A stretch of 6,513 nt of DNA from Actinomycetota bacterium (GCA_030837445.1 JAUPKM010000266.1:1-6513); one strand, 5' to 3'. Counted from the stretch's first letter, positions 1 to 6,211 are shown. The notes: generated by a model not told the origin, from the letters alone. Made by a program: numbers and translations.

Positions 1-7
1 GTCGCCG

Positions 8-3000
8 TCAAAGATTCGATGGGGCCGCCGAGGTCAAGGGAAGCCTCAGATCGACCCATTGCGCCACCGGAACGGACGAGCCGTAGGTGCCGTCGCCGGA
101 TACCCCACCGCACGCGTTGACGGTGCTGCACACCATCCAGTTGTGGATATTGCTCAATGGCGGCCCAGACTTGACCGCGAAGAAGGTGACCGCGCCTGCG
201 ACGGAGCCCGGCGGAACCTTGATGTCACCGGGCGAATACGGACCCCCGCTCGACGTTTCCGCACCGGTCGGCGGCGCCACGTCCAACCAGCGGCTGACTT
301 CGGCATCGGTGAACCACTGACCGCCATTAGCGGGATTCACGCCCACCCAATCGCCGCCCACAGACACATTCGGCGCATAGATCACACGCCACGTGCCGCC
401 GGGCTGAGCCCTGATGTCACCTGCTTGGAGAGCGGGGGCTGGATCGATCACCACGTTGACGACCGCTTCGGAAGTGAAGTAGCCATCGCTGACCGTCACG
501 ACGAACGAGTCGGACTGGTCTGCAGGAGCCGCGCCGGGCTGGGCAGCGACTTGTCGGGCCGCGGCGATCGGGGCGTACGTGAACGCCCCGGAGTCAGCGT
601 CGATGACCACATAGCCCTTCGCCGTGGACACTGGCGCGGAGTAGGTCAATGCGTCTCCACCGGCATCGGTGGCGTCGACTCGCCCTGTGACTACCCCGTT
701 GGGCTCGGGATCATTGATGCTGTAGCCGACGATGGTCGGCGGATTCCCGGGAACGAACAAGATGTCCCAGCCATCCACGCTCGCCGACGAGACGTTCAGT
801 GCGCCCTGCGACGATGTGGCAATCAACCAGGTCATATCGGCGAACGCTGGTTCGGCCTGGTCAAATATGGTGCGGATCGCCACCGCGCCCGTCTGCGGAT
901 TGCGCAACACCGAGTTGGTCGGCATGCTCACCGATTGGCCGTAGGGGTTCGTGACCGGCACAGTGCCGACGAGATACAAATCGTCCCATGATGCGACTTC
1001 TGCGGTCGTGCCGATATCCGCCCCGGCACTTGAGGTCGCAACCAGCCAGGTCAGCCATCCCGGGGTTTCGGTGCCTGGCTGTGGCGTGCTCTCGGGGAAA
1101 ACCGTCCGCAGAGCGACGCGGCCCGTGACCGGGTCACGTTTGATGTCGCCTGTGACATATTCGGTGATAGCCGGGCTTATCGCGGCGGCCACCGGCACCG
1201 AGATCGAGGCCCCGGCTCCGTCGCTGACGGTCACATTGAAGGCGTCCGTAACATCGTTCGGCGATTCCCCCCGCAGGTAAGCGTTCCTTCGCGCAGTTGC
1301 GTTCGGGGTGTAGGTGAACGACCCGTCTGAGCTCACGATCACGGAGCCCTTGCTCGTCGTGGTCGAGCCGCCGTAAACCAATGTGTCACCGTCGGGGTCA
1401 GTGGCACTGATACGGCCAACAACCACCCCGGTACCGGGATCAGGAGTTCCGACAGTCGGGGCTTCGGCGACGGGTGCCCTGTTGCCCGGAGCGGCAACGG
1501 CCGGCGCGATCGTCACCGTGACCGAGGCGGTCGTCGAGCCGCCCTCGCCGTCGCTGACGGTGATGACGAAGGTGTCTGACTTGTCAGCGACACCGGCACC
1601 AACCTGGGCGGCACCTGCCCGTGCAGTGTCTGTTGGGGTATAGACGAAGGTACCCGTGCCGGGATTGATGGCGACGTTGCCCTTGCTGGTGCTGAGGGGG
1701 CCGCTATAGGTCAGAGAATCGCCGTCCGGGTCGCTGGCGTTGATCTTTCCAGTGACCACACCAGTGACCGCATCGGGGGCGCCAACAGTCGGGGCACCGA
1801 CGATGGGAGACGCATTGGTAGGGGCGCTGGCCATTGGGCTGATCGCAACGGAGACCGGGACGGACACCGAACCACCCTTGCCGTCGGAGACGGACACAGT
1901 GAAGCTGTCGGTCTTGTCAGCGGCGGTAGCCCCCGCCTGGGCTGCGTTCTCCCGCGCTGCGACCGTCGGGGTGTACGTGAACGCCCCACTGTTGGAGTCG
2001 ATTTCGATGCCACCCTTGCTGGTGTTCGCCGGAGCCGTGTAGGTGAGGGTGTCACCGTCGGCGTCGACGGCCGACACCGTCCCGGTGACAGCACCGGTGA
2101 CCAAATCCGGGCTGCCCACGCTCGGGCTGATCGCCGTCGGGGCGGAGTTGGGCTGCGCGGCGGGAACAAAGATGTTGACTATCGCCGTCACGAACTGGTT
2201 TACGACAGTCACGACTTGATTGATTACCTGGGCGACAGCTTCGACGATTCCGCTGATCACCGCTTGGACTTGTTGCACGATGGCCGTGATTGGATCGACC
2301 GTGACGTCAGCGGCAGCCGGGGTCAGCGCCTGAACCATGTCGCCGTTGCCGATTGCTGCGGCGGCTGCTGGGGCCTGCTCACTGTCGAGCAGCGTTCCCG
2401 CTGTCCCCATTCCGGCCGTTGTGCGGTGGACAGCCGGTCGGCTTACGGTTTCCCGTCGGGCAGCGGCGACCATCGCCCAAGACACCGCCGACTCAATAGG
2501 ACCACTCGGAAGCGACCCAGACCAGCGCCCGTCAACCGCTTCCACTGTTCCGGCGTCTGCAACCGCCGGCGCCGTCATCGGCGCCTCAGCGGCCGCCACC
2601 GATGACCCTGGAGAGGTGCCGATGGAAACGGTTGCCGCAGATACCAACTCAGCCGTCGACGAAGCGGCCGATTGAACGAGGCGATCCCCGACGATGTCGG
2701 GTAGCACCCGAGGCGTCGGAGGTGTCGTCTTGTCGGTATGCGCTGGGGTCAGCCCATCGGATTCCACCCGGGCCCGCACCGGGCCGCGGTCGGAGTCACT
2801 CCTGGCGACCGGCCCTCGCGCACCCTTCGCCACAACAGACGCCCGTTGTGCTGAATGCTGCGGCAGGGCCGATCTTCCGGCGCGCGACCGCGACACCGGG
2901 TCGGGATCCCCCTCACGCGTCGGCGACGTCCCAGCCGGCTCGGCCTGAGCCGACGAATCAGGAGACTCCGATGGGGAGGCCCCGGCCACACCAACAGTCA

Positions 3001-3076
3001 ACCCGCCCAACGCGGCGCCGACGCCCAGGGCAACCGCCAAGCCCCCGACCCTGCCCACAAACACCGATGCCCACAT
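8..3076 (-). CDS. Secreted multidomain protein with cadherin/VCBS-like repeats and a Trp-containing repeat
   Basis: The protein has 1022 aa from the ATG at 3074-3076; its stop is TGA at 8-10. Residues 1-33 form a signal peptide (basic R9, a long Ala/Val/Gly/Leu core, cleavage likely after AGA). Residues 35-259 are Pro/Ala/Ser-rich, with basic patches, and probably disordered. Residues 260-304 are Val/Ile/Gln-rich and almost uncharged. Three tandem VCBS/cadherin-like units follow (about 312-414, 422-525, 534-635), then two Trp-containing modules (641-706, 717-777), a fourth VCBS-like unit (780-880) and two more modules (884-936, 947-1014). The first three VCBS units carry DxDGD-type acidic loops that bind calcium in related domains. 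The only two cysteines, C983 and C989, lie in the last module. There is no LPXTG or C-terminal membrane anchor, so it is secreted or held non-covalently at the envelope. A surface or adhesive role is inference. The frame stays open upstream to a GTG at 3167-3169, but that codon lacks an SD and would add 31 residues ahead of the signal peptide. The ATG has a G6 run 4 bases upstream. Confidence 0.9.
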   Translation of the reverse strand: MWASVFVGRVGGLAVALGVGAALGGLTVGVAGASPSESPDSSAQAEPAGTSPTREGDPDPVSRSRAGRSALPQHSAQRASVVAKGARGPVARSDSDRGPVRARVESDGLTPAHTDKTTPPTPRVLPDIVGDRLVQSAASSTAELVSAATVSIGTSPGSSVAAAEAPMTAPAVADAGTVEAVDGRWSGSLPSGPIESAVSWAMVAAARRETVSRPAVHRTTAGMGTAGTLLDSEQAPAAAAAIGNGDMVQALTPAAADVTVDPITAIVQQVQAVISGIVEAVAQVINQVVTVVNQFVTAIVNIFVPAAQPNSAPTAISPSVGSPDLVTGAVTGTVSAVDADGDTLTYTAPANTSKGGIEIDSNSGAFTYTPTVAARENAAQAGATAADKTDSFTVSVSDGKGGSVSVPVSVAISPMASAPTNASPIVGAPTVGAPDAVTGVVTGKINASDPDGDSLTYSGPLSTSKGNVAINPGTGTFVYTPTDTARAGAAQVGAGVADKSDTFVITVSDGEGGSTTASVTVTIAPAVAAPGNRAPVAEAPTVGTPDPGTGVVVGRISATDPDGDTLVYGGSTTTSKGSVIVSSDGSFTYTPNATARRNAYLRGESPNDVTDAFNVTVSDGAGASISVPVAAAISPAITEYVTGDIKRDPVTGRVALRTVFPESTPQPGTETPGWLTWLVATSSAGADIGTTAEVASWDDLYLVGTVPVTNPYGQSVSMPTNSVLRNPQTGAVAIRTIFDQAEPAFADMTWLIATSSQGALNVSSASVDGWDILFVPGNPPTIVGYSINDPEPNGVVTGRVDATDAGGDALTYSAPVSTAKGYVVIDADSGAFTYAPIAAARQVAAQPGAAPADQSDSFVVTVSDGYFTSEAVVNVVIDPAPALQAGDIRAQPGGTWRVIYAPNVSVGGDWVGVNPANGGQWFTDAEVSRWLDVAPPTGAETSSGGPYSPGDIKVPPGSVAGAVTFFAVKSGPPLSNIHNWMVCSTVNACGGVSGDGTYGSSVPVAQWVDLRLPLTSAAPSNL
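35..427 (-). repeat. Trp-containing 'GDI' modules R3 and R4 (C-terminal pair)
   Basis: Two further divergent copies lie at about 269-427 (R3) and 35-238 (R4). R3 starts AGDIRAQPGG, has DWVGVNPANGG in the core and ends DAEVSRWLDVAPP. R4 starts PGDIKVPPG, has NWMVCSTVNACGG in the core and ends VPVAQWVDLRLP. The shared skeleton with R1/R2 is GDI-[KR]-x-x-P, a Trp-led core strand about 25-35 residues later, and V-x-x-W-x-D-[LV]. The two cysteines of R4 are six residues apart and could form a local disulfide outside the cell. Confidence 0.6.
437..739 (-). repeat. Fourth, displaced VCBS/cadherin-like unit
   Basis: Residues 780-880 of the large secreted protein repeat the plan of the three upstream units: VVTGRVDATD, LTYSAP, STAKG, GAFTYAP, an Ala-rich helix, DQSDSFVVTVSDG and a closing VIDP. 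The acidic loop is degenerate (DAGGDALTY instead of DxDGDTLTY), and the VSDG is followed by YFTS rather than a Gly-rich turn. This copy is separated from the tandem array by modules R1 and R2, so it may no longer bind calcium like the others. Confidence 0.8.
746..1156 (-). repeat. Trp-containing 'GDI' modules R1 and R2
   Basis: Two consecutive related modules of about 60-66 aa lie at 959-1156 (R1) and 746-928 (R2). Both have an N-terminal [DN]-P-x-T-G-x-V-A-[LI]-R-T-[VI]-F stretch, then after a Pro/acidic spacer a W-L-[VI]-A-T-S-S-x-G core, and finally A-x-V-x-x-W-D-x-L followed by a hydrophobic strand. R1 begins with TGDIKRDP. R2 has lost the GDI and reads NSVLRNP. I do not recognise this as a named domain. 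Confidence 0.7.
1172..2143 (-). repeat. Three tandem VCBS/cadherin-like units (about 103 aa each)
   Basis: Three consecutive units of the large secreted protein lie at about 1835-2143, 1502-1813 and 1172-1477. Each follows the same plan: a V-T-G/V-V-G strand, an acidic loop (DADGDTLTY, DPDGDSLTY, DPDGDTLVY), TSKG, a G-[AST]-F-x-Y-[TA]-P strand, an Ala/Arg-rich helix, K/D-[TS]-D-x-F-x-[VI]-[TS]-VSDG, and a terminal [IV]-[SA]-P. This order is typical of bacterial Ig-like/VCBS repeats of secreted adhesin-like proteins, in which the acidic loop usually binds calcium between domains. Short near-identical stretches are also visible in the DNA, such as the sequence encoding the VSDG strand. Confidence 0.85.
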
Positions 3077-3152
3077 GAAGCCCCCCGTTGATCCCCCACG
3101 TGCTCGAGGGAAATCCCCCAGCCCGTCCTTGCCACCCCGTGCCACCACTTGA

Positions 3153-3189
3153 CGTGAGAAATATGACACAGGGTTCGGATTGAGACCAA
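3153..3189 (-). promoter_or_regulatory. Candidate promoter of the large secreted protein
   Basis: Read on the minus strand, TTGGTC (3184-3189) and CATATT (3160-3165) are 18 bases apart and resemble -35 and -10 hexamers. The surrounding 3155-3260 stretch is clearly richer in A/T than the rest of the window. Transcription would start near 3153, giving a leader of about 77 bases before the ATG at 3076. The hexamers are only partial matches, and promoter consensus in high-GC actinobacteria is loose. Confidence 0.3.
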
Positions 3190-3342
3190 ATGTGGGGAAT
3201 GTCTAGAGCGATCAATTAGTGCATGCCGGACAATACAATTCAGAATGAGGATCGACTGAAGCCAACGGTTATCGGGTCCCCGCAGTTGTCCAACGCGAGC
3301 CTCGTCGACGCTGCATTCCGCCACTCCGACGAATGCCTCGGA

Positions 3343-3864
3343 TCAGCATCGGAAGTAGCCGCTGACACGCGTGCCGTTACTCCTTGTGTAGCCGTTGACC
3401 CATGTGCAGCCGATGTTTGGCCCATCCAGATTTGGGAGGTATGGCGAATCAGTGTCAACGGCGACAGAAGGGCCGGAATCAGCAGGTTGCACAGGAACCA
3501 CCGCCGGTTGATCTCCAGGTCCTGAACCCGCGGTATCGGTCGCTATGAAAACGATCAATCCGACCCCGGATGAATTGGCACCAACGCAACGCTGCGCGGA
3601 GGGCCAGGAGTCTGTAACCGCCGGTGCGCATTGCATTGTGACGCTCTGCTGAGTGACGGGGCTGAATGCAGCAACGGCGGCCCCCGGCTTAGCCATCCAG
3701 GCGGCACGAACGTTATCCGCGAAAGCGCAGCTCGTGTCCTCGGTCGCGACCCCGGTCAAGCCGGAGGGACAGAGGGAGAACTCGTCGGCACTGGAGAGCG
3801 GAGCAAGAAACAACCCCGCAGCAAGAGTCGCCCCCAGCAGCGCCGCACCGAAAAATGTTCTCAC
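3343..3864 (-). CDS. Small secreted six-cysteine protein
   Basis: The protein has 173 aa with a GTG start at 3862-3864 and TGA at 3343-3345. Residues 1-26 are a clear signal peptide: R2, a hydrophobic core, and cleavage after LSSA before DEF. The mature part begins with a CPSGLTGVATEDTSCAFADN stretch and continues NVRAAW, a pattern I remember from small exported or envelope-linked mycobacterial proteins of unknown function. Six cysteines (C32, C46, C79, C93, C153, C173) suggest three disulfides. After a Pro/Asp/Ser-rich linker (about 113-148), the C-terminus has GYTRSNGTRVSGYFRC. This matches the GYxRxxGTxVxxxxR signature seen at the ends of many bacterial secreted proteins. Its biochemical role is unknown. 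The gene lies 67 bases after the DUF4236-like gene, with a stem-loop between them, and 266 bases before the large secreted protein. Confidence 0.85.
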   Translation of the reverse strand: MRTFFGAALLGATLAAGLFLAPLSSADEFSLCPSGLTGVATEDTSCAFADNVRAAWMAKPGAAVAAFSPVTQQSVTMQCAPAVTDSWPSAQRCVGANSSGVGLIVFIATDTAGSGPGDQPAVVPVQPADSGPSVAVDTDSPYLPNLDGPNIGCTWVNGYTRSNGTRVSGYFRC

Positions 3865-3870
3865 TGTTCA

Positions 3871-3877
3871 CCCTCCC
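3871..3877 (-). promoter_or_regulatory. Ribosome binding site of the six-cysteine protein gene
   Basis: GGGAGGG on the minus strand lies 6 bases upstream of the GTG at 3862-3864. It is the strongest Shine-Dalgarno match in the window and fixes this GTG as the start, which agrees with a signal peptide beginning directly at that residue. Confidence 0.7.
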
Positions 3878-3912
3878 GGTTCGCCTCTTTGTCAATGGTG
3901 CCGGAACTGGGC

Positions 3913-3936
3913 GCTGAGATTGCCCCAATCGTCAGC
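3913..3936 (-). terminator. Stem-loop overlapping the stop codon of the DUF4236-like gene
   Basis: On the minus strand the arms are GCTGA-c-GATTG and CAATC-TCAGC around a GGG loop: ten base pairs with one bulged C. The TGA stop (3932-3934) is part of the 5' arm. No U-tract follows, as is common for actinobacterial terminators. It could end the upstream transcript, or act as an attenuator or processing site before the six-cysteine gene. Confidence 0.45.
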
Positions 3937-5131
3937 ACTGAGCCCATTCACGACGGCAGGTTGCACAACTTCTAATCGTTGTTGCCCAATCCGGCTCGCC
4001 AAGCGTTGGCTCCCTCAGCGCGTGAGCGGCGATCGCCCCGCAACCCGGGCACACACAAATGGCCCGAAACTCCTCGCGCTCCTGCAACAGCATCTTCTCC
4101 CGCGACTCCGAGCGAGTGAACTTGCGCCGAGCGGAGCGGTCTTTCAGACCCTCCACGCTCGTTGCCGCGATGTCCTCAACGAGCAGCTGCAGGTCGTCGT
4201 CAGCCTGGTCGCCTAGAGGCTTGAACCGGCCTTTCCTGTCGACATTGAGACATGCCGCCCGAGCCGCCAAGATCACCGTGTAGGGGTCCTGATCCTCCCA
4301 GTCCATGTGGAGAACGCGCCTGTTCAGCGCCCCTGCGTAAATCGCGTCAAGTCTTGGCGGACCTTTCGTCAAGAATCCGCGCACGTCATAGCGAAGAACC
4401 ACGACGTAGGCCTCATCGGCAGCCGGGGCGCAGGCGAGGGCTTCCTTCGCCGTCGCAATGACCGTGGACGCAACCGCGCGTCGGTACAAGGCACTCACCT
4501 CGGCCTCAGTACGGGGTCGGATCTTCGCGCCGACTTGCACCACCCCCGTGACAATTTCAGGTCCGGGGTAATGCACAACCAGCGTTACGTACTGTCCGGC
4601 CTCGCCCTTACCGGCATCAATGCACGCGGACAGGGAAGCATTGTCAGTCAGCGCCGCATCGACAGCGGCGATCACCTCGCTGGGTTCGTGCCGGCACAAT
4701 GCCTGCCACCTCTCCTGCTCGAATTCGTGATCAGCATCAAGAAGAGCTTGTTCATCAAGATTGACCCTGCCAAGTCGCAGCAGCCGGCGCGGAGCCACCA
4801 TGGCCACTGGAGCAGACGCGACCGGAAAGTGCTCAAGGTGAACGGTGGTGAGCATCTCGGCAGCTCGCGCGCTGTCGGCAGCGAGCCTCTTCGCCCCCCG
4901 GCGCTGCGAGGCATGATCCACAAGCAACATGACCCCAGCGGCGAGCTCCAAGCCAGCCTGAATGCCCTCGAGGCCAGACTGGAAGCTGTCCAGTTTCGAG
5001 GACGGTGCCGCATTGCGCGGAGCCGTCACCCTTCGCGACCGCTTCGCTCCCGCACTGTTCCGACCAACAGTCGAGCGAACTCCCGACTTTGTTGCCTGTA
5101 GCCGGACTCCCGGTGCGATCCGCAAGTTCAT
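3932..5131 (-). CDS. DUF4236-like protein with C-terminal zinc ribbon, function unknown
   Basis: The protein has 399 aa from the ATG at 5129-5131. The N-terminus MNLRIAPGVRLQATKSGVRS resembles the start of the DUF4236 fold (R-x-x-PGVRL-x-x-[ST]-KSGV-x-x-x-VG), but it turns into a basic Arg/Ala stretch after about 25 residues, so the domain is short or degenerate. The central part (about 45-325) is soluble and mixed alpha/beta: a helical segment with SQRRGAKR, then TVHLEHFP, then LYRRAVASTVIATAKEALACAP followed by VVVLRYDV. This order reminds me of the long C-terminal half of actinobacterial DUF4236 proteins, from memory only. Residues 359-399 carry CxCPGC and CATC pairs (C361/C364, C389/C392), which form a likely zinc ribbon. 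There is no signal peptide, so it should act in the cytoplasm. An upstream in-frame TTG at 5243-5245 would add 38 residues but has no SD. The neighbouring membrane-protein gene ends 138 bases upstream and may be co-transcribed. No enzymatic motif was recognised. Confidence 0.75.
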   Translation of the reverse strand: MNLRIAPGVRLQATKSGVRSTVGRNSAGAKRSRRVTAPRNAAPSSKLDSFQSGLEGIQAGLELAAGVMLLVDHASQRRGAKRLAADSARAAEMLTTVHLEHFPVASAPVAMVAPRRLLRLGRVNLDEQALLDADHEFEQERWQALCRHEPSEVIAAVDAALTDNASLSACIDAGKGEAGQYVTLVVHYPGPEIVTGVVQVGAKIRPRTEAEVSALYRRAVASTVIATAKEALACAPAADEAYVVVLRYDVRGFLTKGPPRLDAIYAGALNRRVLHMDWEDQDPYTVILAARAACLNVDRKGRFKPLGDQADDDLQLLVEDIAATSVEGLKDRSARRKFTRSESREKMLLQEREEFRAICVCPGCGAIAAHALREPTLGEPDWATTIRSCATCRREWAQC

Positions 5132-5135
5132 ACCG

Positions 5136-5147
5136 CTCCCCACTCCT
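5136..5147 (-). promoter_or_regulatory. Ribosome binding site deciding the DUF4236-like gene start
   Basis: The minus strand reads AGGAGTGGGGAG just before the ATG at 5129-5131, offering AGGAG at 11 bases or GGGGAG at 4 bases. The alternative TTG at 5243-5245 has nothing comparable. The ATG also places the conserved DUF4236-like segment at the very N-terminus, as is usual for that family. Confidence 0.55.
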
Positions 5148-5269
5148 GCAGCTTCCCAGACTTCGCCCCTACCCGTGCCCGGCTTGGCCCGGATGGCAGG
5201 CCGAGTTCCCTTGAAGTGCTCGCTGCGCTCGATTCGTTCGCTCAACGCGCTTGGGCCGATGATCGAACG

Positions 5270-6061
5270 TCAACGCCCCAACTGGATCTGACTCTTGATC
5301 TCTCGATACGCCTGCACCCGGCACATCACCGCATCAGCCGTCGAGTCAACGTCGTCCATGTCCGGGGTCGCCTCGATCCCGTAGAGCATCGAGCTCAGCT
5401 TGGCGTGCAGTTGAGCGCGTTGTTCGGCGGTGCGCGCCGCCTCCCGTTCCACCCGCAATGATTCATCGACGAGTCCTGCCTCCGCCGCACACTTCTCAAT
5501 CAGGCTGACGCGCTCGACTGCATCATTTTCCAGATCGGCGGCGGCGGCCTGCGCCTCGGCCAGAATCTTGTGATCATCAGCGGAAGGCTCGGCCAACGCG
5601 GATAGCTCGTCAGCGACCTTTCGCAGCGCATGAACCTTGCGGAAGCTCTCGGTGATCTCGTCGAGGTCCGCGGTGAAGTCGACGTCCCCGAGCCACCCGG
5701 CATCCGCCGCCTCCGAGCCGACGATGCGCTGTACCGCCGCCTGCGCGGACTCCACGACAGCGGCGTTCTTGGCACCCAGTTCCTCGATTCGCTGTTGCTT
5801 GGCTCTCCGGGCGTTCTCCTTTGCTTCCCGCTTGACCCGAGCCGCCTCGGCCTCGGCATCGAGCTGTGCCTGCTTCTCCGCCGCGGCTTTGCCCCTTCGG
5901 TAGCCGGTGACTGCCTTGTGGGTGATCCAGACGGCCACGGCGATGCCCGCGACGGCGACCAACCCGATCCACACCGCCTTCGGGATCAGCGCCCACAGGA
6001 TGAAGCCGCCAATGACGAGGCCGACAATGGAATCTGCTGTGCTGCTCGCCTTCCTACCCAT
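5270..6061 (-). CDS. Membrane-hairpin protein with cytosolic coiled-coil domain, function unknown
   Basis: The protein has 263 aa, with ATG at 6059-6061 and TGA at 5270-5272; a GGGG run 8 bases upstream is a modest SD. Two hydrophobic segments, about residues 11-26 and 29-47, are separated only by a short PK turn. Basic residues on both outer flanks (R3/K4; H48, K49, R55, R56, K58) predict a re-entrant hairpin with both ends in the cytoplasm. Residues 55-115 are Ala/Glu/Lys/Arg-rich with heptad character, a probable coiled coil. The rest (116-263) is an acidic, mostly helical soluble domain with D/E clusters such as DVDFTADLDEITESF and PDMDDVDSTAD. I recognise no catalytic motif or named family. 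Downstream, the DUF4236-like gene follows after 138 bases on the same strand, so a shared transcript and joint function are plausible but unproven. Confidence 0.8.
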   Translation of the reverse strand: MGRKASSTADSIVGLVIGGFILWALIPKAVWIGLVAVAGIAVAVWITHKAVTGYRRGKAAAEKQAQLDAEAEAARVKREAKENARRAKQQRIEELGAKNAAVVESAQAAVQRIVGSEAADAGWLGDVDFTADLDEITESFRKVHALRKVADELSALAEPSADDHKILAEAQAAAADLENDAVERVSLIEKCAAEAGLVDESLRVEREAARTAEQRAQLHAKLSSMLYGIEATPDMDDVDSTADAVMCRVQAYREIKSQIQLGR

Positions 6062-6180
6062 GGTTGGATCCCCGATCTGCCGATGCCGCCCCGCTCCAAG
6101 TCAAGCGCCCAGCATTGCAGCATCGCAGATTTCGAGTGCCACAAGGGAAGATAACCTGCAAGCGATCTCCCGAATCAGAT

Positions 6181-6211
6181 CCGGGTCGACGGCAGTCAGG
6201 CGCCGGCCCGG
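6181..6211 (-). terminator. Candidate terminator hairpin after the GNAT gene
   Basis: Three bases past the TAG stop (6215-6217), the minus strand folds with outer arms CCGGG/CCCGG and inner arms CGGC/GCCG around an 8-base loop, with a small asymmetric internal loop. It is GC-rich and has no U-tract. In DNA of this GC content such pairing can arise by chance, so the main support is its position directly behind a stop codon. Confidence 0.35.

Noticed and set aside
59..991. 310-codon open frame on the plus strand
   Set aside because: It is fully antisense to the large secreted protein. Its composition (Arg/His/Gly-rich, no domain pattern) is typical of shadow frames in GC-rich DNA, while the minus strand shows clear repeats.
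1711..2169. 152-codon minus-strand frame inside the repeat region
   Set aside because: It overlaps the VCBS repeats in another frame; the Arg/Pro/Ser-rich product is a frame-shifted shadow.
3313..3336. GCATTC/GAATGC inverted repeat 6 bases past the six-cysteine gene
   Set aside because: The stem is only six base pairs, half A/T, with a 12-base loop. It is too weak to call a terminator.
3223..3525. 100-codon plus-strand frame across the intergenic region
   Set aside because: It has no ribosome binding site and runs antisense through the end of the six-cysteine protein. Its product shows no recognisable pattern.
3890..3895. Perfect TTGACA on the minus strand before the six-cysteine gene
   Set aside because: A -10 at normal spacing would fall on the end of the ribosome binding site (GGTGAA), which is not promoter-like.
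4307..5101. 264-codon plus-strand frame
   Set aside because: It is antisense to the DUF4236-like gene, and the minus strand has the coherent protein with zinc ribbon and a good ribosome binding site.
5235..5269. CGTTCG/CGAACG inverted repeat after the membrane-protein gene
   Set aside because: Six base pairs with a 23-base loop in GC-rich DNA is close to chance, and no U-tract follows.
5630..6154. 174-codon plus-strand frame
   Set aside because: It is antisense to the membrane coiled-coil gene; the Leu/Arg/Asp-rich product is the usual mirror of an Ala/Glu-rich coiled coil.
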